DNA from: Metopolophium dirhodum
Taxonomy: Eukaryota > Arthropoda > Insecta > Hemiptera > Aphididae
Direction of reading: 5' to 3'
Assembly: GCF_019925205.1 (NCBI RefSeq)
Contig: NC_083568.1
Span: 22,442,393-22,506,392, forward strand
Length of the DNA stretch: 64,000 bases
The first letter of the stretch is position 1; every line of letters begins with the position of its first letter. The position numbers and the translations under genes are program-made. This document shows, piece by piece, positions 26,773 through 38,085 of this stretch. Below the pieces are notes generated by a model. That model saw only the letters and a program-made list of their open reading frames with translations, searched no databases and was not told the origin of the DNA.

Positions 26773-28470
26773 AGATTCTGAGCAAAGCTATGAATGTATT
26801 GGTTTTACAATGATGTGTGTGTTTTTTTTTTATTTTATTTTTTATTTTTTTTAGATTCTGAGTGAAGCGATGAATGTATTGATTTTATAATGATGTATGT
26901 ATTTTAGATTCTGAGTGGAACGATGAATGTATTGGTTTTACAATGATGAGTGTTTTTTTTTTTATTTTATTTTAGATTCTAAGTGAAGCGATGAATGTAT
27001 TGATTTTACAATCATTTATGTTTTTTAGATTCTGAGTGGAACGATGAATGTATTGATTTTACAATGATGTGTTTTTTTTTCATTTTTGTGTCTGTCATCA
27101 CCTTTTAGGACAGTAAAAGTGCTTGGATTTTCTTCAACAGTAACTTTTCTGATAGGAAAGTGAATCTAGTTGGTACCTTGGGGGGTCAAAAGTAAAAACT
27201 TCCCAGTAGTTTACAAAAGCGACATGAAAAACAAAAGAAAAATTAAGGAAAAACGGGAATTTTTACGCAAAATCTGTTTTCGAGAAAATCGATTTTGTTT
27301 TATGGTGTAACTCTAAAACAAATGACCGTAGGGACATGAAATTTTGACTGAATGTTTATAATTCCATTTCCTATACACCATAACATTTTCCAAATATTTT
27401 GACTTATTTTGAACTGTTTACGGACATTGTCAATTTCCATTTTTTTTAGTTTTTTTTTTCTATAAATATCAATAAAATTTTATCTGTTGAGTAAAAAAGC
27501 TTGAAAATTTAATAGAAGGCTCCTAGGTTATTGTTTCAAAGGCAGATGAAAAAAATTAAAAATCCTTAGTCACAGTTTTTATTTATAAGCATTTAAAGTT
27601 CACATTTTGACAAAATACGGAAAAATCACGAAAATTAGCAAATTATTTTGAGTTAAAAATTCATTAAAATTTTTATTTTTAAATCTAAGATTTTAAAATG
27701 TAATTTAAGATTACTCATAAGTTTGTCTACCTTTATCAAAAAAAAAAATGTCTACAAGAAACTTAAATTAAATTTTTATGAGCGTCTGAAATTTATATTT
27801 TTACAACATTTGATATTCACTCGATTTCTCATGTAACAATTTTCTTATTTTATTGTAATTAAAAAACGAATGACTGTAGATACTTGAAAATTTCACTGAA
27901 TGTTTATTTTAGCATTTTCTATACACCATAAAATTTTGAAAATAATTTGATTCTTTTTGAGCTGTTTACGGACATAGTCAGTTTTCAATTATTTTAGTTT
28001 TTTTTTCTATAAATATCAATAAAATTTTATTTGTTGGGTAAAAAAGCGTGAAAATTTAATATTAAGCTGCTGATACATCGTTCTAATAGCAGTTAAAAAA
28101 TATTAAAAATACATAGGCTCAATTTTTTTTATAAGCATTTAAAGTTAAAATTTTGACAACATTTATCAAATTTATAATTTATTAATTATTTTGTAGTTAA
28201 AAATGTATAAAATGTTTAACTTTTATGGCTAAGAATTGAAAATTTAAAACAAGGCTCCACGTAAATAGGTTATATATAAATTACTTTATTCACAATAATA
28301 TCATCAAATATACTTGGTAATATCATAGGCTGACTGACCGTTTTCGCTCAGAATCGTTTTTCTTATACAATGATATTATATTATTGAATTCAAATTTAAC
28401 ACCATCCATTACAGTGACCCACTTGTAACCTACTGTACAGTAGAGCGACATCCACTAACCCATCTTTTTT
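26773..28470 (-). repeat. GATTCTGAGCGAA repeat, reverse copy with five tandem end modules
   Basis: This copy is reversed relative to those at 33 and 58 kb. The end module (AGATTCTGAG, then GATGAATGTATTG, TTTTACAATGATG and a T-rich tail) occurs five times, starting at 26773, 26853, 26905, 26974 and 27027. The T-rich spacers vary in length. The body then runs through GACAGTAAAAGTGCTTGGAT, AGAAAATCGATTTTG and two partly homologous interior blocks. Each block contains AATATCAATAAAATTTTAT (near 27466 and 28014). It ends at TTTTCGCTCAGAATCG (28343) and GTAGAGCGACATCCACTAAC (to about 28461). No ORF. Confidence 0.8.
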
Positions 28471-28754
28471 TTTTTAATGCTTCTATTTGCACTTAATACT
28501 AATCTATTGTCATTTTTCTGAAAAACCAGTTCTGTTAGTGACCACTGCCAAAATAAATGATTATTTTTTGGTTAGAAATTCTGCGTTATATTCTGTGGTT
28601 TTACTAACATAATTATAATTAATTATTATTTTAGAAAAAGCCAATTCGATACAAGTATTTTTCACTGATACTGAGTAAATATTGAAATGAAAATATCAAA
28701 TAAATAATATTCATATATCGAGAAAAAAATTTTTGATAGTAGCACAACGTCCCT

Positions 28755-28860
28755 AGTATGGTCTCTACTGCGCCTGCGCTAGCTGACCTGCACATGCGCT
28801 TAGTTGCGATTAGTTAAGAGCGCGTGCGTAGTAGAGTTAGCGCAGGCGCAGTATAGATCA
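28755..28860 (+). promoter_or_regulatory. GCGC-rich promoter-like cluster with NRF-1-like sites
   Basis: Four alternating GCGC-type motifs lie within about 100 bp: CTGCGCCTGCGCT, GCACATGCGC, GCGCGTGCGT and AGCGCAGGCGCAG. They resemble the palindromic NRF-1/Ewg site (GCGCATGCGC), which is frequent in animal housekeeping promoters (family knowledge). The outer two are inverted copies and can form a hairpin. The region stands out against AT-rich flanks and precedes a small ORF at 29288. Confidence 0.4.
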
Positions 28861-29287
28861 TATAAGTATATAACCTGCGAGTGGCGGCGACTCGTCGCTA
28901 ACATGACGTACATTATCGATGTTATAATATGTAGTCTATGGCCATGGCTATATCCATTGTATGATCTAAGAGCAGACAGCACTCAAAGCGTATTTCGATA
29001 AGTGCCCCTAGCGGCCGGTGCCATCAGTTACAACAAACTGCCTAAATGCCCAATGCCTACCACCCAGACCTAACCTAACTTTTTCCGACCACGATTTTAT
29101 AATTTTTATGGTACTCGCGCTTAGCTTTACAGTCAGTAATTTACTATTTACTCAGTGCCTACTCAGTGGTCGCCTATCGTTACATTTTCGCATTTGCGGT
29201 ATAGTTACTATCGGTCTCTAGTTACTTACTCTATAGTTCCCAACGGGCCTTCTTCGACGTGGAATTGTGGAACAGGAACTCATCAAT

Positions 29288-29476
29288 ATGGACAAGCAGA
29301 GAATAATCTTGGTTATTTTAATCGGGATTTTCTACTTTCTAACATTTGTAGCATATATAATCTGGAAAATACTGACTGAGAAAATGTCGCTGGAGACGTT
29401 GAGTGGACGATATTGTGAAAAATGTAGACCTGTCGAAACGTCTCAAACAAATCCTGACGATGACAGTAATGTATAA
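29288..29476 (+). CDS. Possible small single-pass membrane protein (62 aa), unrecognised
   Basis: The ATG at 29288 has A at -3 and G at +4, a good Kozak context. The ORF encodes a short polar start (MDKQR), a hydrophobic helix (IILVILIGIFYFLTFVAYII, about residues 6-25), a basic junction (WKILTEK) and a polar tail with YCEKC. A canonical AATAAA lies at 29642-29647. The GCGC-rich promoter-like cluster is about 450 bp upstream. Extent, signal and helix suggest a small type III membrane protein or smORF. No family is recognised, and a chance ORF is possible. The longer frame from 29267 starts with GTG and is not favoured. Confidence 0.42.
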   Translation: MDKQRIILVILIGIFYFLTFVAYIIWKILTEKMSLETLSGRYCEKCRPVETSQTNPDDDSNV

Positions 29477-29699
29477 TCAATATTGAATAATAATATTATG
29501 TAATCATCCGATATGAATAATAATTATTCATGTTCGTATGAAATCCTCTACATTGTTTATTATAAATTATTTGTAGGTACATTGTTCTACCTCGGCCTAT
29601 TATATTATAATATATTATGTATGTAACATAATATTATATTCAATAAAAAAAAATTGTGTCAATCAAAATAATGTTATTTGTTTATTTTAATCACAGAAA

Positions 29700-30560
29700 G
29701 GCTTTGTAGTTTTCTTACAAAAGTGTACAATACTTGAGAGGTATGTATTGGAACAATAATATTTTATGGTTACCTATTTACCTACTTATGTTCAATATTG
29801 AAAAGCAGTGAAGTCACTCTGCATCTGTATTCTGTATCGACTATATACTATAGAGTATACACTGTACGATTTAGGATGACCTATCTTAAATCGTCATAAA
29901 CAGATATGTCATATGTGTAGTAAGTAATAACTATAAGATAAAAGACATACAAAGTAGGTATATTTTTTACAGATTGCCGACTGCACAACAGGATTATGAA
30001 GGTTAGGTATTTGTATTCTCTACTAAGTAGGTACCTATTAAATGAACACACTTGAAAGTTTGATATAAATTATTGTATTTAATTTAAATTAGATAATACA
30101 CATAATTATTCTTATTATAAACCCTTATTATAATTAGCAAAAAACAAATTGCTCTCGATTCACTCAAAAGCATTACTTTTTTTTTTGAAGTATTGATAAA
30201 AATAAAGTACAAGTAAATTGTACTTTTAAATTGTTTTTGGATATTTTTTGTTATTTCCAAGAAAATTATTTGTTACACATCTGACATCTTATTTACAAGA
30301 CCCACTTGAATTATTTAATACTAAAAAATGTACTTCTTTTGAAATTTTTCCACATTATTTGTAAGAATATACTCATGCTTGCTCACACACCACATATTAT
30401 ATTATTATTTATTATCAGTGCTCGTACGTTCATGCCCTAACTAAAGCCTAAATAAGCATACACTAAAAATAAACTGATTAAAAAAAGAAGAAATCATGAG
30501 TCATTTTTGGAATAACAAGAAATATCCATTCATATTTTGTAAAGAATCATACCTAACTGA
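29700..30560. other. AT-rich intergenic, nothing recognised
   Basis: No protein-like frame, terminal repeats or RNA gene seen. Mostly A/T low-complexity sequence between the small ORF and the LINE remnant. Confidence 0.45.
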
Positions 30561-30569
30561 ACATACCTT

Positions 30570-31520
30570 CCAAATTAGACACGGGTCTGGCATGTCAAGT
30601 ATTGGCAGTATAAGTGCTGGGTCCCTCAGGGCAGCATTATATCACTCTCTGTAATATATTCGCCGTAGATCAACCAATCACACTAAATAATATATCGGTT
30701 ACAGGCGATGACGACGACAATGTAATCTCCTCTATGAATGATAATCCACTCATAGCCTCTGCAAACATCCAAACTCACCTAGACCTTATGAAAAACTGGT
30801 ATACCAAATGGAGATTTAAAATAAACCCTAGCGAGTCTACGCACACCACCTTTACACTTAGACTAGCTCCTTCCCCTGGGGTAACTATACAGTGCTTCAA
30901 TCCCATCCTCTCCTACAGTTGAATACCTCGGCCTTACACTAGATAAAATATTAACATGGACCCCCCATATTAGAGCAAAAAGACTGAACAACCGTATTTG
31001 TATCCTCAAACCTCTAATCCAGTGATTCCCAATCTTTTTTTTACTCAATGCCCCTTTTAGATTTTCAAATATCTCACACAGCCTCCCCCTGTATTTATAT
31101 ATACTAAATTATTAAATTTAACACCACCCTCAAAATTAAAAATCCCACAAGGAGCGGTACCGCCCACTTTGAGAATCACTGCTCTAATCTCTAATAAACA
31201 CACCTCCCTAATATCAAACTCCTCGTCTACAAAACATTACATAAACCAATCTGGACTTACGGCATCCAACTATGAAAAGTGAAAAAAAGACAAATTTAAA
31301 TAAAATTCAATCATTCCAAAACATTGCGCTAAGAAAATTAATCAATGCTCCCCCTTACATATGTAATCATACTCTCCACACAGACCTGAAATTAAAAACA
31401 ATCCATAAAAAAGCCAAACACTTTAATAAAAGATTCCACAACCGTCTTTCCTCCCACTCAAACCCTTTAATTAAAGACTTTCCTCCCTCACAATCCCAGG
31501 TAGGGATAAAATAAAAAATT
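30570..31520 (+). pseudogene. Degenerate Jockey-like LINE ORF2 fragment, interrupted by a MITE
   Basis: The pieces follow the order of a reverse transcriptase but in changing frames: VPQGSIISL (motif B, about 30620), AVDQPITLNN with GDDDDN in place of the catalytic FADD block (about 30665-30720), then THLDLMKNWYTKWRFKIN. Next come KLLVYKTLHKPIWTYGIQ (about 31210-31270) and ALRKLINAPPYICNHTLHTD to the tail (about 31330-31510). The last two match the near-intact LINE at 60804-63500 (KLLLYKLLLRPIWTYGIQLW; TILKAPFYVSNHTLHTD). It is therefore an older, dead relative. A hAT MITE splits it at 31020-31181. Confidence 0.75.
31020..31181. mobile_element. 162-bp hAT MITE with perfect 8-bp target duplication
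   Basis: The ends CAGTGATTCCCAATC and GAGAATCACTG are inverted copies (CAGTGATTC.C), the classic CAGTG-type hAT terminus. The 8-bp duplication CTCTAATC flanks it exactly (31012-31019 and 31182-31189). It sits inside the decayed LINE fragment. Joining the flanks restores continuous LINE sequence around ILKPLISN-like codons, which dates the MITE after the LINE. Confidence 0.85.
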
Positions 31521-31839
31521 TTAAAAAAACATGTCTAAATAAATAAATTAATTTTATAACTTTTAAAAATTAAAGTGTCATCATTAGGTGGCTTCTTTAA
31601 TCACTTCTTTTTTGTATTCTCATGTTATCTGTCTTTTATCATATATACTTATTATGTCATCCAATATAGATTGTATAGATTTGTACATTTTAAAAATATC
31701 TATTAATAATCTAATAAAATAAATATCCAATCAGTCGTTCATTTTAAAACTGAAAATTTTAAATGCTAAAATATAAATTATTATAATTATTATAATATAA
31801 ATTATTTCATTTTTTATGAAATTTTGGCCAAAATTACAC

Positions 31840-32283
31840 TTAAGAGGATGTCAGCGCACTATTTGTTTTCTCTCGCAGACCCACCTGCAACATAGACAAA
31901 ACCATTTGTGCTGAATCGTTTTTTCTATGCTTTTAAGTAATCTAAGAGTAAAATCACCCATTACAAAAAAGATAGTGAACAATATTTTAGAGGGAATGAC
32001 ATATCAATTTTATATTTTATTGCTATTTGACTTTGTATTTGACTTTCAAAATAAACAAAAAATGTTGTACATTTAAATGATGTTTAAAACGTTTTGAAAC
32101 AATATTTAGAGAAATCGATCTGTCATTCCCTCAAAAATATTATCCTCTATCTTTTTTGTAATAAGAGATTTTACTCTAAAATTACTTAAAAACATAGAAA
32201 AAACGATTCTGCGCAAATGTGTTTTGTCTATGTTGCGCGTGGGCCAGAGAGAGAAAACAAATAGTGTGCTGACATCTACTTAA
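31840..32283. mobile_element. TTAA foldback MITE (copy A)
   Basis: TTAAGAGGATGTCAGCGCAC at the left is answered by GTGTGCTGACATCTACTTAA at the right. The inverted arms extend about 170 bp: ATTTGTTTTCTCTC, CATAGACAAAAC, TTACTCTTAG-type blocks and TTTTTTGTAAT. TTAA bounds both ends, either as target duplication or as the tip of the TIR. No ORF. TTAA targets are typical of piggyBac, but the tips lack the usual CCC start, so the superfamily is left open. Confidence 0.75.
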
Positions 32284-32923
32284 TAATATAGCCAATAAAT
32301 TATAAAAACACATATATATACTGAATAGGCAAAAAACCTCTAAATGTGTAAAAATATGCAAAATAAATCTTTCCATAGTTAACCATGGTACCTTGAAATT
32401 GATGTCTATGTCATCTAGCATTATATACAAATCAGCAAAATTAATATGCAAATGCATGAACTTACAAGCTCTGTTTATTATTATTACACATTATAAAAAA
32501 ATAACAAATTCATAATACTTAAAATAGCAGGTAATAATTCGTGGTTAGGTCTTTGATTCTCAAAATATTTTTTAATAATCACCTGATATCTACCTACAAA
32601 ATATTTTTTAAAAATCTAGATTCAAATAACAACTATTAATTTATGAAGATAAAAAAAATTAAGGATTCGTCACCATTTATATTGTATAATGTATATAAAA
32701 TAAACTATAAAGTCTAAAATTGGAAAAGTTACTGTTTTATTCGTATATTTAATTTAATTATTGGTTATTATTTATAATGTTTAATTATAATTCTTTGTTT
32801 TTAAATGTTTAATTTGAACGATTTAAGATTTGACTCAATCCAAGATTAGATTTTATAAAAATATTTTTTCCTCTATAGTTACAAAACTTCTAAATGTGAA
32901 GAACAGATTTATTATAGTTTTAT

Positions 32924-34956
32924 TAGTGATTACTAAAGACCGGATTTATATTCTCTTAAAATACCTTAAATATGATGCTAATATTCTCGCTAATAAAACC
33001 TTAAAATATTCTCATTATATTCTCTTAAAAATTTAAAAAATATGCTAAATATGCAAAATATACAAAAAAAATCAAAAAATGCAAAAATAATCAATAAACA
33101 TCATTATATTTACTTTAATATGCATTTAAAATTTTTTTTTTTTCAATTTTAATAGTGAGTTAATTATTAGGTATTTAAAGTTTCGTATTCTAATGGAATA
33201 TTATTGCACTTTAGTAAGAGTTGGAAATGATAAAATAAAAAATTGTAAATGTTCAAAAAAATTTTTTCTGGGTACCGTAATATTAAATTAAAAAAGGTGG
33301 ATAAGTGGATGTCGCTCTGCTGTACGGTAGGTAGGTACGGTAGGTAGGTAGGTACAGTAGGTAGGTTACAAGTGGGTCACTGTAATGGATGGTGTTAAAT
33401 TTGAATTCAATGATATATTATCATTGTATAAGAAAAACGATTCTGAGCGAAAACGGTCAGTCAGCCTATGATTTTACCAAGTATATTTGATGATATTATT
33501 GTGAATAAAGTAATTTATATATAACCTATTTACGTGGAGCCTTGTTTTAAATTTTCAATCCTTAGCCATAAAAGTTAAAAATTTATAAATTTTTAACTAC
33601 AAAATAATTAATAAATTATAAATTTGATAAATGTTGTCAAAATTTGAACTTTAAATGCTTATAAAAAAAAATTGTGCCTATGTATTTTTAATATTTTTCA
33701 ACTGCTATTAGAGCGATATATCAGGAGCCTTATATTAAATTTTCACGCTTTTTTACCCAACAAATAAAAATTTATTGATATTTATAGAAAAAAAACTAAA
33801 AAAATTGAAAACTGACAATGTCCGTAAACAGCTCAAAAAGAGTCAAAATATTTTCAACATTTTATTGTGTATACAAAATGCTAATATAAACATTCAGTGA
33901 AATTTTCAAGTAACTACAGTCATCCGTTTTTTAATTACAATAAAATAAGAAAATTGTTACATGAGAAATCGAGTAAATATCAAATGTTGTAAAAATATAA
34001 ATTTCAGACGCTCATAAAAATTTAATTTAAGTTTCTTCTAGACATTTTTTTTTTGATAAAGGTAGACAAACTTATGAGTAATCTTATATTACATTTTCAA
34101 ATCTTAGATTTAAAAAGAAAAATTTTTATGAATTCTCATAAAAATAATTTGCTATTTTTCGTGATTTTTTCGTATTTTGTCAAAATTTGAACTTTAAATG
34201 ATTATAATTGAAAACTGTGACTAAGGATTTTTAATTTTTTTCATCTGCCTTTGAAACAATAACCTAGGAGCCTTCTATTAAATTTTCAAGCTTTTTTACT
34301 CAACAGATAAAATTTTATTGATATTTATAGAAAAAAAAACTAAAAAAATTTAAAACTGACAATGGCCGTAAACAGCTCAAAAAGAGTCAAAATATTTTGT
34401 AAATTTTATGGTGTATAGAAAATGCTAATATAAACATTCAGTCAAAATTTCATGTCCCTACGGTCATTTGTTTTAGAGTTACACCAAAAACCAAAATCGA
34501 TTTTCTCGAAAACAGATTTTTCTTTTGTTTTTCACGTCGCTTGTGAAAACTACTGGGAAATTTTTACTTTTGACCCCCCAAAGTACCAACTAGATTCACT
34601 TTCCTCTCAGAAAAGTTACTATTGAAGAAAATCCAAGCACTTTTACTGTCCTAAAAGGTGATGACAGACACAAAAATAAAAAAAAAAATTAAAAATTAAA
34701 AAAAAACACACATCATTGTAGAATCAATACATTCATCGCTTCGCTCAGAATCTAAAATAAATACAAATTTTTTCTCACAATTTACGAAATATTCCAAAAT
34801 ATGCTAAATGAGTTAAATATTCTCAAATATGCAAAAAAAATTTTTTTCTATGCATTCAGAATTGAACAAATCATCCACATTTTTTACTCTCATAAGACTG
34901 CATAGACCCAGTAACGATATGTAAAAACATATAAATCCGGTCTTTAGTTATTACTA
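32924..34956. mobile_element. About 2-kb element with 27-bp TIRs enclosing a GATTCTGAGCGAA repeat
   Basis: The outer ends read ACTAAAGACCGGATTTATA (within 32924-32950) and its complement TATAAATCCGGTCTTTAGT (within 34930-34956). They match at 25 of 27 positions. Inside, short AATATTCTC- and ATATGCAAA-type blocks flank a complete GATTCTGAGCGAA copy (33284-34757). Most likely the repeat inserted into a small MITE, or the MITE was captured around it. No coding capacity. Confidence 0.55.
33284..34757 (+). repeat. GATTCTGAGCGAA repeat, best full copy
   Basis: Runs from GGTGGATAAGTGGATGTCGC through ATTCTGAGCGAAAACGGTCA (about 33440) to TCGCTTCGCTCAGAATCTAA (ending about 34755). The interior contains two related blocks, each with TATTGATATTTATAGAAAAA (near 33775 and 34317). 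A GGTAGGTAGGTAC-type minisatellite interrupts the start (33327-33367). It has no ORF. Compare 26773-28470 (reversed), 57904-58815 (shorter) and 59947-60632 (cut by a LINE). Confidence 0.8.
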
Positions 34957-35371
34957 ATTCTTTAGTGTATAAAAAAAGATTAATACTCACTACTCAGTGA
35001 CATCTTACTATCAAATTATCAAATTAATGTTGTATAAAATGTATTAATATGATATAATTTAAATGACCTGCTTAAGGTAGGTATGAAATAATAAATTAGT
35101 AATAAAATTATTATTAAACAACTTATTTATATTTTTTACTTAAAAAAATAGATACTTTGAATACGTATTTTAAAATTAAACTTGAGCATTATAAAATATA
35201 AACTATAATACCTATTTGATGTATACATTTGAATATTAAAATTGTATATGGTTGTTACTATAAATGTTGAGTTAATAAAATGATTTTTAAAAGTAGGATA
35301 TACTTATGACAATTATTTAAGTCTTATTATTATTATGATGCAAGTTAGTAATATTCTGTCATCGAGGGCAG

Positions 35372-37426
35372 TTAACAGTCTAAAAAGTTGGCAGCCATCA
35401 GTAGTTCCAAAGCGATTTGTGGCTTGATAGTGAATTCTGGTATTTCAGACGAACTGTTTGAATAACGAGCTTTGTATGTGAAGTACATACAGACGTTAAG
35501 CAACACGTGTGAGCTAAACAAGAGAAAATCATCATATCAATGCTTCTGACGCATCTATCCAACAATGTTTTTTATTGCTTACGGTATCTCCCTGAAGTGA
35601 ATTTCGTTTGTTTCATTCTCCGCAAACTGACCTGGTCCGCTTAACATGGCTTTGATCGTGCCCGACATCAAGGCGTGCTCGCGCTTGACGATGAACTCAT
35701 GTCCGTCGCTCGAGATCAGCTTGACGTACAGAGCGTCTGGACCGTCGCAATTTCCGTGCTCACTAAACTCATCCTAAATGTACACACAAATACCATAAGT
35801 CCGTTTTTAAAAGATATATATAGTGTTCGAAAATGTCATGAAATATAAAATTGTGAAATATTTAAGTATTTTAATAGTTTGTTTATATTTTTGATATAAG
35901 TTTTATTTTTACATACTTTTGTTATCACCTCAATAATTAATGTATATATATGTATATGTATATATTAATGTATACAATCACTAATGGGTCATTAATGATG
36001 ATTGGCCTAACCAAACCGAACCATAGGTACAACAATTTTTAAATAATACAATATCATACAAAATACTTATGTCTTACACTACTATAGTAATATAATATAT
36101 TTATATACTTATTAGTAGAGAGCGAATTTTGATGCATTTATCATAATTTTATCATAGTTTATAACGTCTAAATTAATGCGGAGTAAGATAGAAATTTGTT
36201 TCATCACAAAGAATTCAAATTTACCAATTTAATTTAGTATATTTTGGCATAAACAAATGTTCAATTTTTACTTGCATGATCATATTTTTATATACTTCAT
36301 GATTTTAGTGCATATTTGATGTTTTTTATAATATATTAATGGACTTGACACAACTAATTAATAGATCAATCCGTTCCCACAGCAGCAGACCTATGTAATA
36401 TTCGTAGCGGCCGACCGGGGTTCTTCTAGGCATTTCGTATACTGTGCCTTATCAGCAATTTTTACATACATTTGTCATCACCTTAATAATTAATGTATAT
36501 AGAGTAAAAAATCCACTAATGGGTCACTAATGATGATTGGCAGTGTTGTTAAGGAACGATTCCTGAAATTGATTCCTTTTTAGATGTGTTCGGATTGCCT
36601 ACCAGGGTGGCTGAATTGCACTACTGCTGCAAGTTACATCAAAAAGGATTTGAAAAATCACAATTTTTTAAAGGGTTGTCATTTTTTAAAGTGAACGAAG
36701 TGCACGGGGTCAGCTATTATATATATAATATTATGTAGCACAGTTTTTAATACGAGGAGTATAGTTAAGTTTTATAAATTTACCTAAAGCCTTTAATAGG
36801 ATTTAATTAATGTATATATTACTATAATATAATAAGTATGACGTATGTATAATGATTTATACAACAATAAACATAATATTATACAACCTAATATATATTA
36901 ATATGTATATCGAATGTTGTCAACCAAGACACTCGTTGCATTGATATGAATGATTATAGCTACAACCTTAGATCATATCCTATATTATGGTCTAACTGTC
37001 TAAATACCCGTCCTACAATCATAGTTTAAACCTCAGTTACGCTTAACACACTGATTTTACCGGCCTAATTCGGTGGTTAAACCTTAGTTCAGCTATTGTA
37101 ATACGGCCTAACCGAGGTTTAAACTATGATTGTAAAACTATGGTTAAACCACCGAATTTGGATGGTAAAATCAGTGGGTTAGGCGTAACCGAGGTTTAAA
37201 CTATGATTGTAAAACAGCCCCTAAGGCTCCTGAACTATATTAATATTAATTGATAAATAATTATTATCATTATTTGCGTTTGAAAAAAACAATTCAATGT
37301 TTCACGTTTTTGTGAAATATTTCAACATAATAATATAGTGAACACATGAAATATTTCAGAATTCTAACAATAAATATACCTATATAAATTCATTACCTGT
37401 CTTTCTTGAACCGCGTCAACGATCAT
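35372..37426 (-). CDS. EloC: Elongin C, copy 1 (diverged tandem paralogue)
   Basis: Adaptor of Cullin-2/5 E3 ligases (with Elongin B and a BC-box or SOCS-box protein) and subunit of the Elongin elongation complex; nuclear and cytosolic. Exons: 37397-37426 (MIVDAVQERQ), 35583-35773, 35372-35513. They total 363 bp, 120 aa, phases 0 and 2. The SKP1/BTB-POZ fold is evident: ALYVKLISSDGHEFIVKREH, MSGTIKAMLSGPGQFAENET, then VCMYFTYKARYSNSSSEIPE, ending MAANFLDC and a stop. Compared with copy 2 the core is nearly identical. The N terminus (DEFSEHGNCDGPDAL) and some C-terminal positions (LLN for LQK, FTIKPQ for FPIPPQ) have changed. Exon 2 uses noticeably GC-richer codons. No frameshift or stop, so it looks functional. 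A palindromic MITE lies in intron 1. Confidence 0.93.
37010..37216. mobile_element. Palindromic MITE-like repeat in intron 1 of Elongin C copy 1
   Basis: CAATCATAGTTTAAACCTC at the left pairs with GAGGTTTAAACTATGATTG at the right (about 37016 and 37188). Between them TGATTTTACC pairs with GGTAAAATCA and CGGTGGTTAAACC with GGTTTAAACCACCG-like sequence. An extra direct copy of GGTTTAAACTATGATTG sits at about 37108. No coding capacity. Confidence 0.6.
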
Positions 37427-37838
37427 GTTCTTTCGTTCAACACTTTAGACGTCGGAACCGTGTGTCGAACAAGACAAACACTTGTGGTCACGTGAGATGA
37501 AATATTCCGACCAGTAACGAGAACAATATTATCTTATTGTTGACGGTTAATAAGCAATGTTGACAATATCACTGGAGGCTTCACAGTACGATTTACACTT
37601 TTCGGGGTTACTATCTCACGTTGTTTATCTTTTATCTATGCTCACGTCTCGCACTGGCTCAGGTGCTATCACGATATATCTTAAATCGTGGGTGATATAG
37701 AATACAAACATTAATTAAATATAGGAATAAGTCAGAATAACCCACAACCACTAAGATATCTTAGTCCGTGCCCACAACATCCTATCGGCTATCAGGCATC
37801 AGCAAATCAGACACCTTCATGACACGGCGCGCTATTGT

Positions 37839-38085
37839 TTAAGAGGATGTCAGTGCACTATTTGTTTTCTGTCTTTAGCCCACGCGCAACATAGACAAAC
37901 GCATTTACGCAGAATAATTTTTCTATGTTTTTAAGTAATCTTAAAAGATAGAGAATAATATTTTTGAGGGATTTACATATTGATCTGTCTAAATATTGTC
38001 TCAAAACAATTTAAACATAATTTAAATTTACAAAATTTTTAGTTAATTTTGAAAGTCGAATACAAAGTCATATAACAACTTCATC
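37839..38085. mobile_element. TTAA foldback MITE (copy B, right arm missing)
   Basis: TTAAGAGGATGTCAGTGCAC and the next 150 bp match the left arm of the element at 31840-32283 (CTATTTGTTTTCT, CAACATAGACAAA, TTACGCAGAAT). The centre (TTTTGAAAGTCGAATACAAA) is recognisable, but the second arm is absent. It lies upstream of Elongin C copy 1. Confidence 0.65.
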
